Numbered from the stretch's first letter, positions 1-10,538 are shown. The stretch is 64,000 bases of DNA from Sphingomonadales bacterium (GCA_013297725.1 JAAFIB010000001.1:1-64000), one strand, 5' to 3'. Translations and numbers: made by a program. The notes: generated by a model not told the origin, from the sequence alone.

Positions 1-12
1 CTCTTCCGATCT
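1..12. other. Illumina adapter remnant (CTCTTCCGATCT) at contig end
   Basis: Bases 1-12 equal the 3' end of the TruSeq adapter; reverse complement AGATCGGAAGAG interrupts the reading frame of the DUF885 gene. Confidence 0.9.
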
Positions 13-1091
13 ATACCATATGGCAGTCGGGGCAGGCGGTTGAACAGGCTGGGCATTTTGCCGTCGATGGTCTTAGTGATGCGCGCGACTTTTTCCATCA
101 GCTCTTCTGGTGTTTTGGCGTAATATTGCGGGTCCGTCCGCAGATGCTGAATGAAGGCATCCAGGCTTTCATAGCCTGCCGTTTTTGCGACTGTGACCAT
201 CTCTGCGCGGATGCGGGCAACTTCGTTTAGCCCCAGTGCATGAATCTGGTCTGCATTCAAAATGGTCGTGGTTTCCTGACGGATGCGAAAGTTATAATAG
301 TTTGCACCACCGGGTTGTGCAGAAATACCTGGCTGTTTGGCACAGGCGGGCTTGTAGCTTTTGGCATACCAATCGAGATGTTTTTGCAGCGCAGGATTGA
401 TGATCGCATTGATCGTTGCAATGGCCTGTGCGGCAAGGCTGTTCCAGTCGTCTTCGCTTACCGCATCCGGGCGCTTTCCGGCATAGGGTTGGAAATAACG
501 GGACTGGCGTTCATCAGCTTTTATCAGGCCAGATATACCCTTTTCATATCCGCTCAACACTTCGCACGGCAGCGTGTATTTGCCTTTGATCGCGGTATTG
601 GCAACGGCAATCGCTTGGTCATTGACCTGAGCATATTGTTTTAGCCGCGCGTTATAGCTTTCAAAATCGGCCTTGGTCCGAAACGGCAGGCTGTCGGCCA
701 TGCTGGCAAAATTTTGATGCCAGCCTGAATAGGTTGAAAAGTTGATCGCGCGCTGGCCGAATGTGTTGGCTTCGATCGTGCCCGCTAAGGTACGCTTTAA
801 AATGCCATATTCGATTTTATCGGCTGCATTTAAATCGCTTTCGGAAATTGCGTTCAGCCGAGCGAGATAATCTGCACTTGCTTTAGCAAATTTGTCTTGC
901 CCTGCCATGCTGTAATCACCGACCTGACCGGGCTGGCTGTCATCGCCTAGCGAGGCGGCGAGTGTCGGCGATTCTTTGAGCACTGCTGCCCAATAATCCG
1001 CGACCAGCATTTTCAAATCTGCGCCCGCGTCTGCATGTGCAGTGGCCGGTGCCAGCATTACCGCTATCGCGATCAACAGTTTCCGTAGCAC
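13..1091 (-). CDS. DUF885 family protein, 3'-truncated by the contig end, probable GTG start
   Basis: Manual translation of minus strand: LRKLLIAIAVMLAPATAHADAGADLKMLVADYWAAVLKESPTLAASLGD...ending ...LFNRLPRLPYGI, typical of DUF885; signal peptide present. Confidence 0.75.
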
Positions 1092-1232
1092 TGTGGCAAT
1101 TCCCTTTCATTCCGTCACCCGCATCAAGTGCAGGTGACGGTGTTTGAAAAGTTGATTTAGGGCGGAGTTGCTTTTTTGACCAGATTGCAAATTGCGCTGT
1201 CCTACACGGGCATGATTTGGCATTATCGTGAT

Positions 1233-2465
1233 ATGATGCATTTTCACCTCTCCCTTTTCTCCGCAGCCGCTTTGATCCGCAACCGCTTGGTCGCGTTTTT
1301 GCGGTCGCATCGGCTTAGCTTTGTTACTTTATCAGCATTTACGGCGCTGACTGCGTGCGCGACGACGCCAGCAGCCACCGAATCAGTCTCCGCCCCTGCA
1401 ACCGCGCAAGAAGCACTGCGGCCCTATTATGCCGGCCTTACCGGCAAACTGCCGGTTGCCCCGCCCAATGCCTCGCTTGCATCCGACACTGTGCTGACGC
1501 GGATAGCCTTTGGATCATGCGTAAACGAAAACCAGTCGATGGCGTTTTGGGATGTGATCGCGGCGCAAAAACCGCAGGCGTTTTTGTTGATTGGCGACAA
1601 TGTCTATGGCGACACGCGCCCTACAAACAGCGCGGATATCCCGACGCTTTCGGCCAGCTATCGCAAGCTATCGGCGCGTCAGGAATTTGACCGGTTCCGC
1701 CGCAGCATACCCATGATGACGACATGGGATGACCATGATTATGGTGCCAATGACGCAGGCGGCAGCTTTGCGTTTAAGGAATATGCCGAGGATGTTTATG
1801 AAAGCTATTGGGGTTCATCCGGCGAAGTGAAATCGCGGCCCGGCGTATATGAAAGCCGCATGATTGGACCAGCGGGCAAACGGGTGCAGTTTATCATTTT
1901 CGATAGCCGGTTTTTCCGGTCTGATCTGGTGGCGATGCCCTATCGCGATCCCGGCCCGCCGCTTGGCTGGTATATCCCGAACACCGATGCCAACGCGACG
2001 CTTTTGGGCGATGCTCAATGGCAATGGCTGGAACAAGAGCTGGCAAAACCTGCGGATTTGCGGTTCATTGTTTCGTCGATCCAGATGATTACCAGCGCGC
2101 ATAACTATGAAAGCTGGGCCAATTTTCCAAAAGAGCGTGAGCGGTTTTACGCGTTGTTGGCGGCAAAGGGCGTGAACAATGCGGTGCTGTTAACCGGTGA
2201 TCGGCATGCTGGAGGGTTCTACAAAACGGATGTGCCGGGGGTAAAAGCTCCCTTGTGGGAAATCACATCATCGTCGCTGAACTTTGCATTTGGCAAAGGC
2301 GATGGCGGTGACAAAGAACCCGATCCGGCCCGGACAGGCGGATTATGGGGCATCCCCAATTTCTCGGTCATTGATGTCGATTGGGCGGGTAAGAAGGTGA
2401 AGTTCAGCCTGCGCCGCGATGACAACAGTGTGATCGAGGAACAGGAAATAACGCCTTTCGGCTAA
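1233..2465 (+). CDS. alkaline phosphatase D (PhoD-like) family protein, putative lipoprotein
   Basis: IAFGSCVNENQ...LLIGDNVYGDTRP...TTWDDHDYGANDAGG...LLTGDRHAGG motifs; ORF opens at 1176, start codon uncertain. Confidence 0.85.
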   Translation: MMHFHLSLFSAAALIRNRLVAFLRSHRLSFVTLSAFTALTACATTPAATESVSAPATAQEALRPYYAGLTGKLPVAPPNASLASDTVLTRIAFGSCVNENQSMAFWDVIAAQKPQAFLLIGDNVYGDTRPTNSADIPTLSASYRKLSARQEFDRFRRSIPMMTTWDDHDYGANDAGGSFAFKEYAEDVYESYWGSSGEVKSRPGVYESRMIGPAGKRVQFIIFDSRFFRSDLVAMPYRDPGPPLGWYIPNTDANATLLGDAQWQWLEQELAKPADLRFIVSSIQMITSAHNYESWANFPKERERFYALLAAKGVNNAVLLTGDRHAGGFYKTDVPGVKAPLWEITSSSLNFAFGKGDGGDKEPDPARTGGLWGIPNFSVIDVDWAGKKVKFSLRRDDNSVIEEQEITPFG

Positions 2466-3985
2466 GCGTTTGAAAAATCCACAGGGGCGGCGATTGCCAG
2501 AACGCGGTCGCGGATCGCTTCTGCTGTTTCGCGCGGGATAGCGAACAGCTCCAGCGTTCCACCAGCAATGCCGAAATGCATCGTCACTAACCCGGTCATT
2601 CGTGCGAGCGGGCCTTGGGCGATCTCCACACTTTGCACGCGGACTTGCGGCAATATAGTCAGCTGTTGCTGCCACCAGCCTTGGCGCACGTATAGGCGTG
2701 ACGCGTCCTCGCCATAGCCGAACTTGCGCCATTGAAGTGCGCTCGCCAGCAACAGGATAAGCGGGATGAAAAACAGCAGTAAAGAAGTGGCAAAGGATAT
2801 CTCGGTAAAGATCACAACCGCCGCCATCGCGGCCAAAACTATCGGAATTACGATAGCAAAATCTTTAACCCACCAGCGGAAATGGCCACGCTGAAATTCG
2901 GTATCTGCACTTGGCGGCATGATCCCTGTTTCAGCCATGATCGGCCAAATCTCGTCAAGCTTCGCCAAAGGCGCTGCCATATAGTCGCTTTCTTCCTTGC
3001 TATCCTGCGCAAGGCTGACGAACTTTAATGCATGCCAACCGCGCCGTTTGCGGATGGGGCCAGTGACGATATTGGCAGCCTGCACGCGGTTCACTGGCAT
3101 AACCACATCGGTTTTGGTCAACAATCCGCGACGACGGCGAAAGCCGCGCTCGGTGCGGTCAAGGCGAAAGCCATATTCTTTCAATACCGTGCGGACGACG
3201 CCCGTTGCAAAGCCGAGCGCAACCAACGCCAGCAAAGCAAACACAGCGCCGATAATCCGCGCACTGGTGCTGATCCCGTCAATGCTGACACCGCGTTCCT
3301 CGGCCATGCCGATCCAGTGTTTGAAATCCCAGAAATCAAATGGCAGCAGGAAATCAAACTGTTGGGCAAGGCCGCCGAGCACTGCAAAAATCACAAGGCT
3401 GAACGAATACAGGCCAAGGGTGATCAACCGGTTGTTGTCCATCGCAAAGATAGGCGGTGCCTCACGCACGAATGTCGCTTGCTCAACTTCAACGGTATCG
3501 GCTGCTTCCGCCTTACGCGCGCGTATCGTGGCCCGCAGCGCCTCTGCACGCTCCATGCTGACATAGCTTAGCTTAGCATCTTCGCCTTCACCGCCGCCGG
3601 TTTCAAACTTCACTTCGCCAAGGCTGAACAGCTGCGCCAGCACGGGCTGTTCAATGCTGACATCCTGAATGCGATCATACGGGATAGACCGGACGCTGCG
3701 GTTGATAAGGCCTTGTTCGATACGAATGTCATCTTCATCCAGATGAAAGCGGAAACGCAACCAGCCGATCCATCGGAACAACAGGCTGATCAACAATACT
3801 GCACCAATGATAAGCGGCGTTGCCACGCCTGTTCCGCGTGTGCCGAATAACGCCGCGAGCATTGGGAAGATCAGCTGAGGTATGCCGGTTACAAAGCCAA
3901 TCAGCAGCCCCAACGGAGCTGTGCGTTCGCCTTCTCCAGCCGCTAACGGTTCCGCTACAATAGCTTCGGCGATTTGCTCGCTCAC
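2462..3985 (-). CDS. PH domain-containing (bPH2, YdbT-like) membrane protein
   Basis: Repeated SIPYDRIQDVSIEQP / MPVNRVQAANIV motifs with TM segments; overlaps partner gene by ATGA. Confidence 0.8.
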   Translation of the reverse strand: MSEQIAEAIVAEPLAAGEGERTAPLGLLIGFVTGIPQLIFPMLAALFGTRGTGVATPLIIGAVLLISLLFRWIGWLRFRFHLDEDDIRIEQGLINRSVRSIPYDRIQDVSIEQPVLAQLFSLGEVKFETGGGEGEDAKLSYVSMERAEALRATIRARKAEAADTVEVEQATFVREAPPIFAMDNNRLITLGLYSFSLVIFAVLGGLAQQFDFLLPFDFWDFKHWIGMAEERGVSIDGISTSARIIGAVFALLALVALGFATGVVRTVLKEYGFRLDRTERGFRRRRGLLTKTDVVMPVNRVQAANIVTGPIRKRRGWHALKFVSLAQDSKEESDYMAAPLAKLDEIWPIMAETGIMPPSADTEFQRGHFRWWVKDFAIVIPIVLAAMAAVVIFTEISFATSLLLFFIPLILLLASALQWRKFGYGEDASRLYVRQGWWQQQLTILPQVRVQSVEIAQGPLARMTGLVTMHFGIAGGTLELFAIPRETAEAIRDRVLAIAAPVDFSNA

Positions 3986-4449
3986 GCGTTCGCCTGCTTT
4001 ATGTAATCGCGGATGCGTTCGCGCAGCGCCAGCGCATCGGCATGGGGCAGGCCGGGCAAGACTATCGTGCTGCCATGCGTCCCGGCTGTATGTGCCGAGA
4101 AAGTGGCTAAGCCATAAGGACGTTCAATCGGCCCCTGATCGACGTCCATATGTTGAATGCGGCCATAGGGAACGACGGTGTCGCTATAGAATAAATAGCC
4201 GCGCACTATGCGTAACCGGTCTGATCCGGCGCTATAGCCCCATCGGTTATAACGACGCTGCGGGATCACCCAAACGCAATACGCAGTGAGCAAGATGACA
4301 GGTGTGACAATCAGCCCCATCGGCGCCAGTTGAGTAAATTCCAACGCTCCCGCGCCGATGATCAGGATGATTGCGAATATGCCGCTGACAATACGCAGCA
4401 CCTTCACATAGGCTGGGTCTAATGGGGTTAGCTGGTCGATTTCATCCAC
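3982..4449 (-). CDS. PH domain-containing (bPH2, YdbS-like) protein
   Basis: VVPYGRIQHMDVDQGPIERPYGLATFSAHTAG, typical DUF304/YdbS. Confidence 0.8.
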   Translation of the reverse strand: MDEIDQLTPLDPAYVKVLRIVSGIFAIILIIGAGALEFTQLAPMGLIVTPVILLTAYCVWVIPQRRYNRWGYSAGSDRLRIVRGYLFYSDTVVPYGRIQHMDVDQGPIERPYGLATFSAHTAGTHGSTIVLPGLPHADALALRERIRDYIKQANA

Positions 4450-4535
4450 GGGTTGGATATGACGAGGCTGTGTTGTGTTGGCAAGACGGTTTGAGAATAT
4501 GTAAGTGATGCAAGAAAAGGGAATGCTAAAAAATA

Positions 4536-4628
4536 ACCGCTAGCTCTGAGCCTGTCGAAGGGCGTCCATCAGTAAAAAACTATGGCGTAAACCTTAGGGC
4601 GTGCTTCGACAGGCTCAGCACTAACGGT
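4536..4628. repeat. REP-like inverted repeat pair (arms 4536-4563 and 4601-4628)
   Basis: ACCGcTAGctCTGAGCCTGTCGAAGggC versus reverse complement ACCGtTAGtgCTGAGCCTGTCGAAGcaC. Confidence 0.8.
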
Positions 4629-4646
4629 ATTTAGTTGCAGAGGTTG

Positions 4647-5645
4647 TTACCGCGCCAGCGCTTCCTCAGCCTCAGCCATCAGCTTGGCAATAATATCAAC
4701 CACGGGCCGTTCAACATGCACCATGCCGACCGACTGCCCGGCCATTACCGAACCATATTCGACATCGCCGTCGATGACTGCGCGGCGCAATGCTCCGGCC
4801 CAGTATTTCTCAATCTCCAGCTGCGCTGTTTCCATGTCGATCTCGCCGCGATCCAGCATGGCCGCGACTTCGACCTGTTTCTTTGTGAACTCCTCGGTGC
4901 CTTTGTTTTTCAGGGCACGCACGGGGATGACGGGCAGGCGGGGGTCTATCTGTACACTCGCCACAGCATCACGGGCGTTGGCGCGCAAGAACGCAGCTTT
5001 GAAATTGGGGTGCGCGATGCTTTCATGCGCACAGACAAAGCGCGTGCCAAGCTGCACACCCGAAGCACCCATTTCCAGATAGCTTGCCATCAATCCGCCG
5101 CGCGCAATGCCGCCTGCCACAAAGATAGGCAGTTGTTCGCCCAACTCTGGCAATATTTCCTGCGCCAACACCGACGTCGCCACCGGCCCGATATGCCCGC
5201 CCGCTTCGCTGCCCTCAATCACCAACGCATCAACGCCAGACCGTGCAAATTTCTTGGCGAGCGTCAGCGCAGGGGCAAAGCAGATTACCTTCGCCCCGCT
5301 CTCCTTGATCGCCTCGATACTCCCCTTGGGCGGCAGGCCGCCTGCAAGCACAACATGGCTGACTTTATGTTTGGTGCAGACGTCGATCAAATCCATGACC
5401 AGCGGATGCATCGTGATCAGGTTCACGCCAAATGGCTTAGCGGTCATCGCCTTCGTCGCGGCAATCTCTGCATCGAGCAACTCCGGCGTCATCGCCCCGC
5501 AAGCAATTACGCCGAAACCGCCTGCGTTGGAGATGGCAGACACTAGGTTCCGCTCAGACACCCACGACATCGCACCGCACATAATGGCGGTTTCGCAGCC
5601 GAGGAATTCCGTGCCGCGTTTCATGAGGTGAGTTAGTTTTGTCAT
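4647..5645 (-). CDS. nitronate monooxygenase family protein
   Basis: MKRGTEFLGCETAIMCGAMSWVSERNLVSAISNAGGFGVIACGAM...GSEAGGHIGPV; 2-nitropropane dioxygenase fold. Confidence 0.88.
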   Translation of the reverse strand: MTKLTHLMKRGTEFLGCETAIMCGAMSWVSERNLVSAISNAGGFGVIACGAMTPELLDAEIAATKAMTAKPFGVNLITMHPLVMDLIDVCTKHKVSHVVLAGGLPPKGSIEAIKESGAKVICFAPALTLAKKFARSGVDALVIEGSEAGGHIGPVATSVLAQEILPELGEQLPIFVAGGIARGGLMASYLEMGASGVQLGTRFVCAHESIAHPNFKAAFLRANARDAVASVQIDPRLPVIPVRALKNKGTEEFTKKQVEVAAMLDRGEIDMETAQLEIEKYWAGALRRAVIDGDVEYGSVMAGQSVGMVHVERPVVDIIAKLMAEAEEALAR

Positions 5646-6034
5646 GCGCTCCAGATTTCCAGTTTCAGGCCGCCGATGTTGGCAAAGTCATCGCCGTTGG
5701 CTGTGACCAGAGTGAGGTCGGCGACTATTGCTGTAGCAGCAATCATGCGGTCGATGATTTTTCGCCTTGAATAACCCGATTGCTGCACAATCTGCCCATA
5801 AGTTTCGGCCATTTCATCAGTAAATTCGATTACATCAAGGTCGGCCAAAAGCACATCAAGTTTAGCACGTCGCAGCGCGGAGAGTTCCGGTATAGCGGCA
5901 ACACCGCCTTCTAGTTCAACGCGTGAAATCGCGGAAAGAAATGCCTGCGATGTCAAATTGGCAATGTGATCACCAACGTACCCAGTTCCGTCGCGCAAGT
6001 GAATGGCAATGCTAGTGTCGAGAAGAACAGCCAA
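5642..6034 (-). CDS. vapC: PIN-domain toxin, VapC family
   Basis: MAVLLDTSIAIHLRD...SRVELEGG...IIDRMIAATAIVADLTLVTANGDDFANI; paired with AbrB-type antitoxin. Confidence 0.88.
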   Translation of the reverse strand: MAVLLDTSIAIHLRDGTGYVGDHIANLTSQAFLSAISRVELEGGVAAIPELSALRRAKLDVLLADLDVIEFTDEMAETYGQIVQQSGYSRRKIIDRMIAATAIVADLTLVTANGDDFANIGGLKLEIWSA

Positions 6035-6036
6035 GT

Positions 6037-6303
6037 TTAATAAAGGCCCGGACGGTCCGGAAATTCGATCCGGCCATCATTGGGATCGCCACCCTCGACC
6101 GGCCCAAGTTCGCGTAACTTACGAACCATTTCTTGCCACCGGGCCTTTTGCTCGTCTGGATTGAGCGCCGGACGGATTTGGATCCAATCGCCATTACGCT
6201 TTATCTGCAAAGGATCACCCGGCTTAATCCCGTAAGCTTTCGGCAACCGGACAGCGACGCTGTTACCGCTTTTGAATGCACTGGTTTCAACTATCGCGTT
6301 CAT
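6037..6303 (-). CDS. vapB: AbrB/SpoVT-type antitoxin, VapB family
   Basis: MNAIVETSAFKSGNSVAVRLPKAYGIKPGDPLQIKRNGDWIQIRP. Confidence 0.88.
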   Translation of the reverse strand: MNAIVETSAFKSGNSVAVRLPKAYGIKPGDPLQIKRNGDWIQIRPALNPDEQKARWQEMVRKLRELGPVEGGDPNDGRIEFPDRPGLY

Positions 6304-6308
6304 ATTTT

Positions 6309-6338
6309 GTATATACGGGATATACCGTTTGACGTCAA
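6309..6338 (-). promoter_or_regulatory. vapBC promoter with overlapping palindromic operator
   Basis: Minus strand: TTGACG (6338-6333), 17-bp spacer, TATATA (6315-6310), ATG at 6303; palindrome GTATAT-N5-ATATAC at 6309-6325. Confidence 0.6.
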
Positions 6339-7595
6339 CTACTCCGCATCCAACCCATATGCTGTATGCAACACGCGCACTGCAAGCTCCGTTTCATCCT
6401 CATCAATCAGCACCGACACTTTAATCTCAGACGTCGAGATTGCCTGAATGTTGATTTTGCGATCCGCCAGCGCGGTGAACATTGTGGACGCGACACCAGC
6501 GTGGCTTTTCATGCCCACGCCGACGACGGAAATCTTTGCAACTTTCGTGTCGGAAATCAGCCGGTTGTAGCCAATCGCCTCACGCTGGTTTTGTAGCACA
6601 TCTGTGCAGCGCGCGAGATCAGCTTGCGGGCAGGTGAAGGTCACGTCGGTTTCGCCTTTGTCGCGGCCGACATTCTGGATGATCATATCGACGTTGATAT
6701 TCGCCTCTGCCAAGGGCGCGAAGATATTGCTTACTGCGCCCGGCCGGTCGGGTACGCGGGTCAGAGTGATTTTGGCTTCGTTCTTGTCGGCGGCGATGCC
6801 GGTGATCAGTTGGCGTTCCACGTCGCTTTTCTCCAATTCTTCATCGGTAACGATCATCGTACCGGGTATGCTGTCAGCGTCTGGGGCATTTTCGTCGATG
6901 AACGAGGAGAGCACCTGCACGCGCACGCCTTCTTTCATGGCAAGACCGACAGAGCGGGTCTGCAAGACTTTTGATCCGACCGAGGCGAGCTCTAGCATTT
7001 CTTCGTAGGTTACAGCTTTCAACTTACGCGCGCGCGCCACGATGCGGGGATCAGTGGTGTAGACCCCGTCGACATCGGTATAGATATCGCAGCGGCCAGC
7101 CTTAATTGCAGCGGCAACGGCAACCGCAGAGGTATCTGATCCGCCGCGCCCCAATGTGGAGATGCGGTTATCATCGGTCAGGCCTTGAAAGCCGGGGATG
7201 ACCGCAATCGTTCCCCCTGCCATAGAGGCAAGCAGTGCCTCATTATCGATGGTGCCGATCCGCGCCTTGGCATGGGCGCTATCTGTATGAATAGGCATTT
7301 GCCAGCCAAGCCAGCTACGCGCTTTGCAACCCATCGCCTGCAGCGCGATTGCCAAAAGTCCTGATGTGACTTGCTCGCCAGCTGCGACAACAACGTCGTA
7401 TTCGGCAGGATCATAAAGCGCATTGGCTTCGCGGCAGAAATTGACCAGCCGGTCAGTCTCGCCTGCCATAGCAGATACGACGACAGCGACCTGATCACCG
7501 CGTTCGGCTTGGCGCTTAACCAGCTGTGCGACGCGGCGGATGCGCTCTGTCCCCGCCATCGACGTGCCGCCAAATTTCATTACGATCCGGGCCAT
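6339..7595 (-). CDS. lysC: aspartate kinase
   Basis: MARIVMKFGGTSMAGTERIRR...GRGGSDTSAVAVAAAIKA...two ACT domains. Confidence 0.96.
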   Translation of the reverse strand: MARIVMKFGGTSMAGTERIRRVAQLVKRQAERGDQVAVVVSAMAGETDRLVNFCREANALYDPAEYDVVVAAGEQVTSGLLAIALQAMGCKARSWLGWQMPIHTDSAHAKARIGTIDNEALLASMAGGTIAVIPGFQGLTDDNRISTLGRGGSDTSAVAVAAAIKAGRCDIYTDVDGVYTTDPRIVARARKLKAVTYEEMLELASVGSKVLQTRSVGLAMKEGVRVQVLSSFIDENAPDADSIPGTMIVTDEELEKSDVERQLITGIAADKNEAKITLTRVPDRPGAVSNIFAPLAEANINVDMIIQNVGRDKGETDVTFTCPQADLARCTDVLQNQREAIGYNRLISDTKVAKISVVGVGMKSHAGVASTMFTALADRKINIQAISTSEIKVSVLIDEDETELAVRVLHTAYGLDAE

Positions 7596-7650
7596 GATTT
7601 TCCTGCGATTATGGCTTTGTTACAAACAGCCGCGCTGATAGGGATAGGAT

Positions 7651-8400
7651 ATGACAAAGGCAAGCATGGCTGCGAACAGAAAAACTACCATCAACCCAAA
7701 TGAAGCTGCGCATTTTGGTGCGCTGGCGGCGGATTGGTGGGATCCAAAGGGATCGAGTGCGATGCTGCACAGGCTGAACCCTGTGCGGTTGGGCTTTATC
7801 CGGCGGATGATCAATGCGCATTTTGGCGGCGATGAACGGTCGTTGAAGCCGCTTGCGGGTAAGGCGGCGCTGGATGTTGGCTGCGGTGCCGGGCTTTTGT
7901 GTGAGCCGCTGGCGCGGATGGGTGCTGCGGTGACTGGCGTGGACGCAGCACCCGAGAATATTGCAGCAGCAAAGGTGCATTCGGCACAATCAGGGCTGGT
8001 GATTGATTACCGGGCGGGGGAAATTTCGGCACAGAAATTGGGGCATTTTGATCTGGTGACGTCGATGGAGGTAATCGAACACGTTACTGATCCAGCCGCC
8101 TTTGTTGCGGAACTGGTGGCGCATCTGGAGCCTGATGGTTTGTTGATTATGTCCACACCAAACCGGACAGCAGCATCAAAGCTGTTGCTTGTCGAGGCAG
8201 CAGAACGTCTGGGCCAGGTGCCACGCGGAACGCATGACTGGAACCAGTTTTTGACGCCTGACGAGTTGACGGAGTTACTGGAAGAAGCGGGCCTAGCGGT
8301 GACGACGATGGAGGGCATCGCGTTCTCGCCGTTGAAAGGACTGCACCTTAGCGAGAATATGGCGCTGAACTATATTTTGGCAACGCGCTTAAAAAGCTGA
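7651..8400 (+). CDS. ubiG: bifunctional ubiquinone biosynthesis O-methyltransferase UbiG
   Basis: EAAHFGALAADWWDPKGSSAMLHRLNPVRLGFIR...LDVGCGAGLLCEPLARMGA. Confidence 0.95.
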   Translation: MTKASMAANRKTTINPNEAAHFGALAADWWDPKGSSAMLHRLNPVRLGFIRRMINAHFGGDERSLKPLAGKAALDVGCGAGLLCEPLARMGAAVTGVDAAPENIAAAKVHSAQSGLVIDYRAGEISAQKLGHFDLVTSMEVIEHVTDPAAFVAELVAHLEPDGLLIMSTPNRTAASKLLLVEAAERLGQVPRGTHDWNQFLTPDELTELLEEAGLAVTTMEGIAFSPLKGLHLSENMALNYILATRLKS

Positions 8401-8413
8401 GCGCGCCGTAGCC

Positions 8414-9931
8414 TCAATCATATCCCTGATCATAGCTGTCATCGGCCAAGTCACTAAACTTGGTAATGTGGCTTTCAAATTTCAGCGGGACATTGCCAGT
8501 CGAGCCATGACGCTGCTTGCCGATTATCAGCAACGCTTTGTTGACCAGCGGGATGTGCTTTTCTTCCCATGTCCGGTATTTGGTTTTCTCGTCCTCGGAA
8601 CTGCTTTCGCTGATCGGCGGTTTGATCATAAGCGAATAATACTCACCGCGAAACACAAACCAGACCATATCGGCGTCCTGCTCGATCGAGCCAGATTCGC
8701 GCAAATCGGAGAGCTGTGGGCGCTTATCCTCGCGACTTTCTACAGCGCGGCTTAGCTGTGACAGCGCGATCACCGGAACCTGCAATTCCTTTGCCAGCGT
8801 TTTCAGGCCGCGCGAGATTTCGGAGATTTCATTGACGCGGTTATCGTTCGATCCGCGTCCTGATCCCTGGAGAAGTTGCAAGTAGTCGACCACGATTAGC
8901 CCGATGCCATGCTTACGCTGCAATCGCCGGGCGCGGGTGCGCAATGCAGCGATAGTGAGTGCGGGTGTATCGTCGATATAGAGCGGCAGTTCTTGCAATT
9001 CGCGGCTGGCGCGGGATAGTTCGCGGAAGTCGTCGCGGCTGATCTTGCCCATGCGCAGTGCTTCAGAACTGATCCCCGATTGTTCGGCCAAGATGCGGGT
9101 TGCCAGCTGGTCAGCCGACATTTCCAGGCTGAAAAATGCGGTCTTGGCACCTGCGCTTTTCGATTCCTCAATCCCGTCCTCACGGTCACGCAACCAGCGT
9201 TGTGCTGCGTTAAAGGCGATATTGGTGGCAAGCGATGTTTTGCCCATACCGGGGCGTCCGGCAAGGATGATAAGGTCGGAATTGTGCAGGCCGCCGCATT
9301 TGGAGTTGATGCTATCAAGGCCAGTAGTCACACCCGACAAATGCCCACCTGAATTTAGCGCCTTTTCAACATTCTTGATCGCCTCGGTCGAGGCCATCAG
9401 GAAGCTTTTCATCGAGCCAGTTTCGCCTTCGCCCTCTGCGACTTTGTACAGCGCGCTCTCGGCGTCCTCGATTTGTGTTTTCGGATCAACCGCTTCGCTG
9501 GTGTCGAGCGCATTAGTGACCAAGGTGCGTCCGACAGTCACCAATTCGCGCAACAATGCCAGATCATAAATCTGTTGAGCAAAATCGCGCGCGCCGATCA
9601 GGCCCGATCCATCGGCGGTCAGCTTTACCAGATAGCCCGGGCCGCCCAGTTCCTTCATCGCCACATCCGCCTCGAACAACGGCTTTAGCGTCACCGGCGT
9701 CACCAGCATGTTGCGGTCGAGCAGCCTAAGGATCTGATCGTAGATTCGTTCGTGCAACGGTTCAAAAAAATGTTCGGGGCGCAGCTTGATCGAGATATCC
9801 TCGATAATGCGATTGTCGATCAGCAAAGCGCCCAGAAATGCTGCCTCTGCCTCAACATTACGCGGCAGGCGGTGCTCTTCACCTTCGTTCGAATCAGAAG
9901 GCAAGGCGGCAAGACGGATTGGTTCAACCAT
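8414..9931 (-). CDS. dnaB: replicative DNA helicase DnaB
   Basis: LIILAGRPGMGKTSLATNIAFNAA...LIVVDYLQLLQG...IALSQLSRAVESREDKRPQLSDLRESGSIEQDADMV; start set to MVEPIRL. Confidence 0.96.
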   Translation of the reverse strand: MVEPIRLAALPSDSNEGEEHRLPRNVEAEAAFLGALLIDNRIIEDISIKLRPEHFFEPLHERIYDQILRLLDRNMLVTPVTLKPLFEADVAMKELGGPGYLVKLTADGSGLIGARDFAQQIYDLALLRELVTVGRTLVTNALDTSEAVDPKTQIEDAESALYKVAEGEGETGSMKSFLMASTEAIKNVEKALNSGGHLSGVTTGLDSINSKCGGLHNSDLIILAGRPGMGKTSLATNIAFNAAQRWLRDREDGIEESKSAGAKTAFFSLEMSADQLATRILAEQSGISSEALRMGKISRDDFRELSRASRELQELPLYIDDTPALTIAALRTRARRLQRKHGIGLIVVDYLQLLQGSGRGSNDNRVNEISEISRGLKTLAKELQVPVIALSQLSRAVESREDKRPQLSDLRESGSIEQDADMVWFVFRGEYYSLMIKPPISESSSEDEKTKYRTWEEKHIPLVNKALLIIGKQRHGSTGNVPLKFESHITKFSDLADDSYDQGYD

Positions 9932-10055
9932 GATGTCGCTATCCTTTACCACAAACCGGCTGACAAGGACTGCGAAAAATAGAATCGGGGATAGGGCTGT
10001 GGACAATTTACCCGGCGGCACTTGTTCCCAGCGCGTCATAGGTTAGAGGAACAAA

Positions 10056-10538
10056 ATGTCCGATCCGCGCATCATTTCTGTCGATTTAGACGAGGCGACG
10101 ATTTTACGTCGCAACGCCGATATTGAACAAGAGCGGCGCGTCGCGATTTTTGATCTGATCGAGGATAATGTTTTTAAGCCATTGCGCGATTTGGGCGATG
10201 GTTATGCAGGGCCGTATCGGTTGAAATTGAGCGTGACCGAGGGACGGTTGATCTGGGAAATCACGCGTGAAGACGGAAGCCCGCATGAAACCTTGATCCT
10301 TGGCCTTGGCCGGTTTCAGCGGCCGGTGCGCGAGTATTTCGCCATTTGCGATAGCTATTATCAGGCGATCCGCAAAGCGTCTGCGTCAGAGATCGAGACC
10401 ATCGACATGGCGCGGCGCGGGGTCCACAATCAGGGTGCGGAACTGTTGACTGAGCGGCTAGAGGGGAAAATCGAGATTGATTTTCCAACGGCACGGCGGT
10501 TGTTTACGCTGATCTGCGTGCTGCATATCAAACAATAG
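10056..10538 (+). CDS. UPF0262 family protein
   Basis: [29 protein letters not shown]...[16 protein letters not shown]. Confidence 0.8.
   Translation: MSDPRIISVDLDEATILRRNADIEQERRVAIFDLIEDNVFKPLRDLGDGYAGPYRLKLSVTEGRLIWEITREDGSPHETLILGLGRFQRPVREYFAICDSYYQAIRKASASEIETIDMARRGVHNQGAELLTERLEGKIEIDFPTARRLFTLICVLHIKQ

Noticed and set aside
4635-5546. 303-aa plus-strand ORF opposite nitronate monooxygenase
   Set aside because: Shadow ORF of a well-supported minus-strand gene; composition not protein-like.
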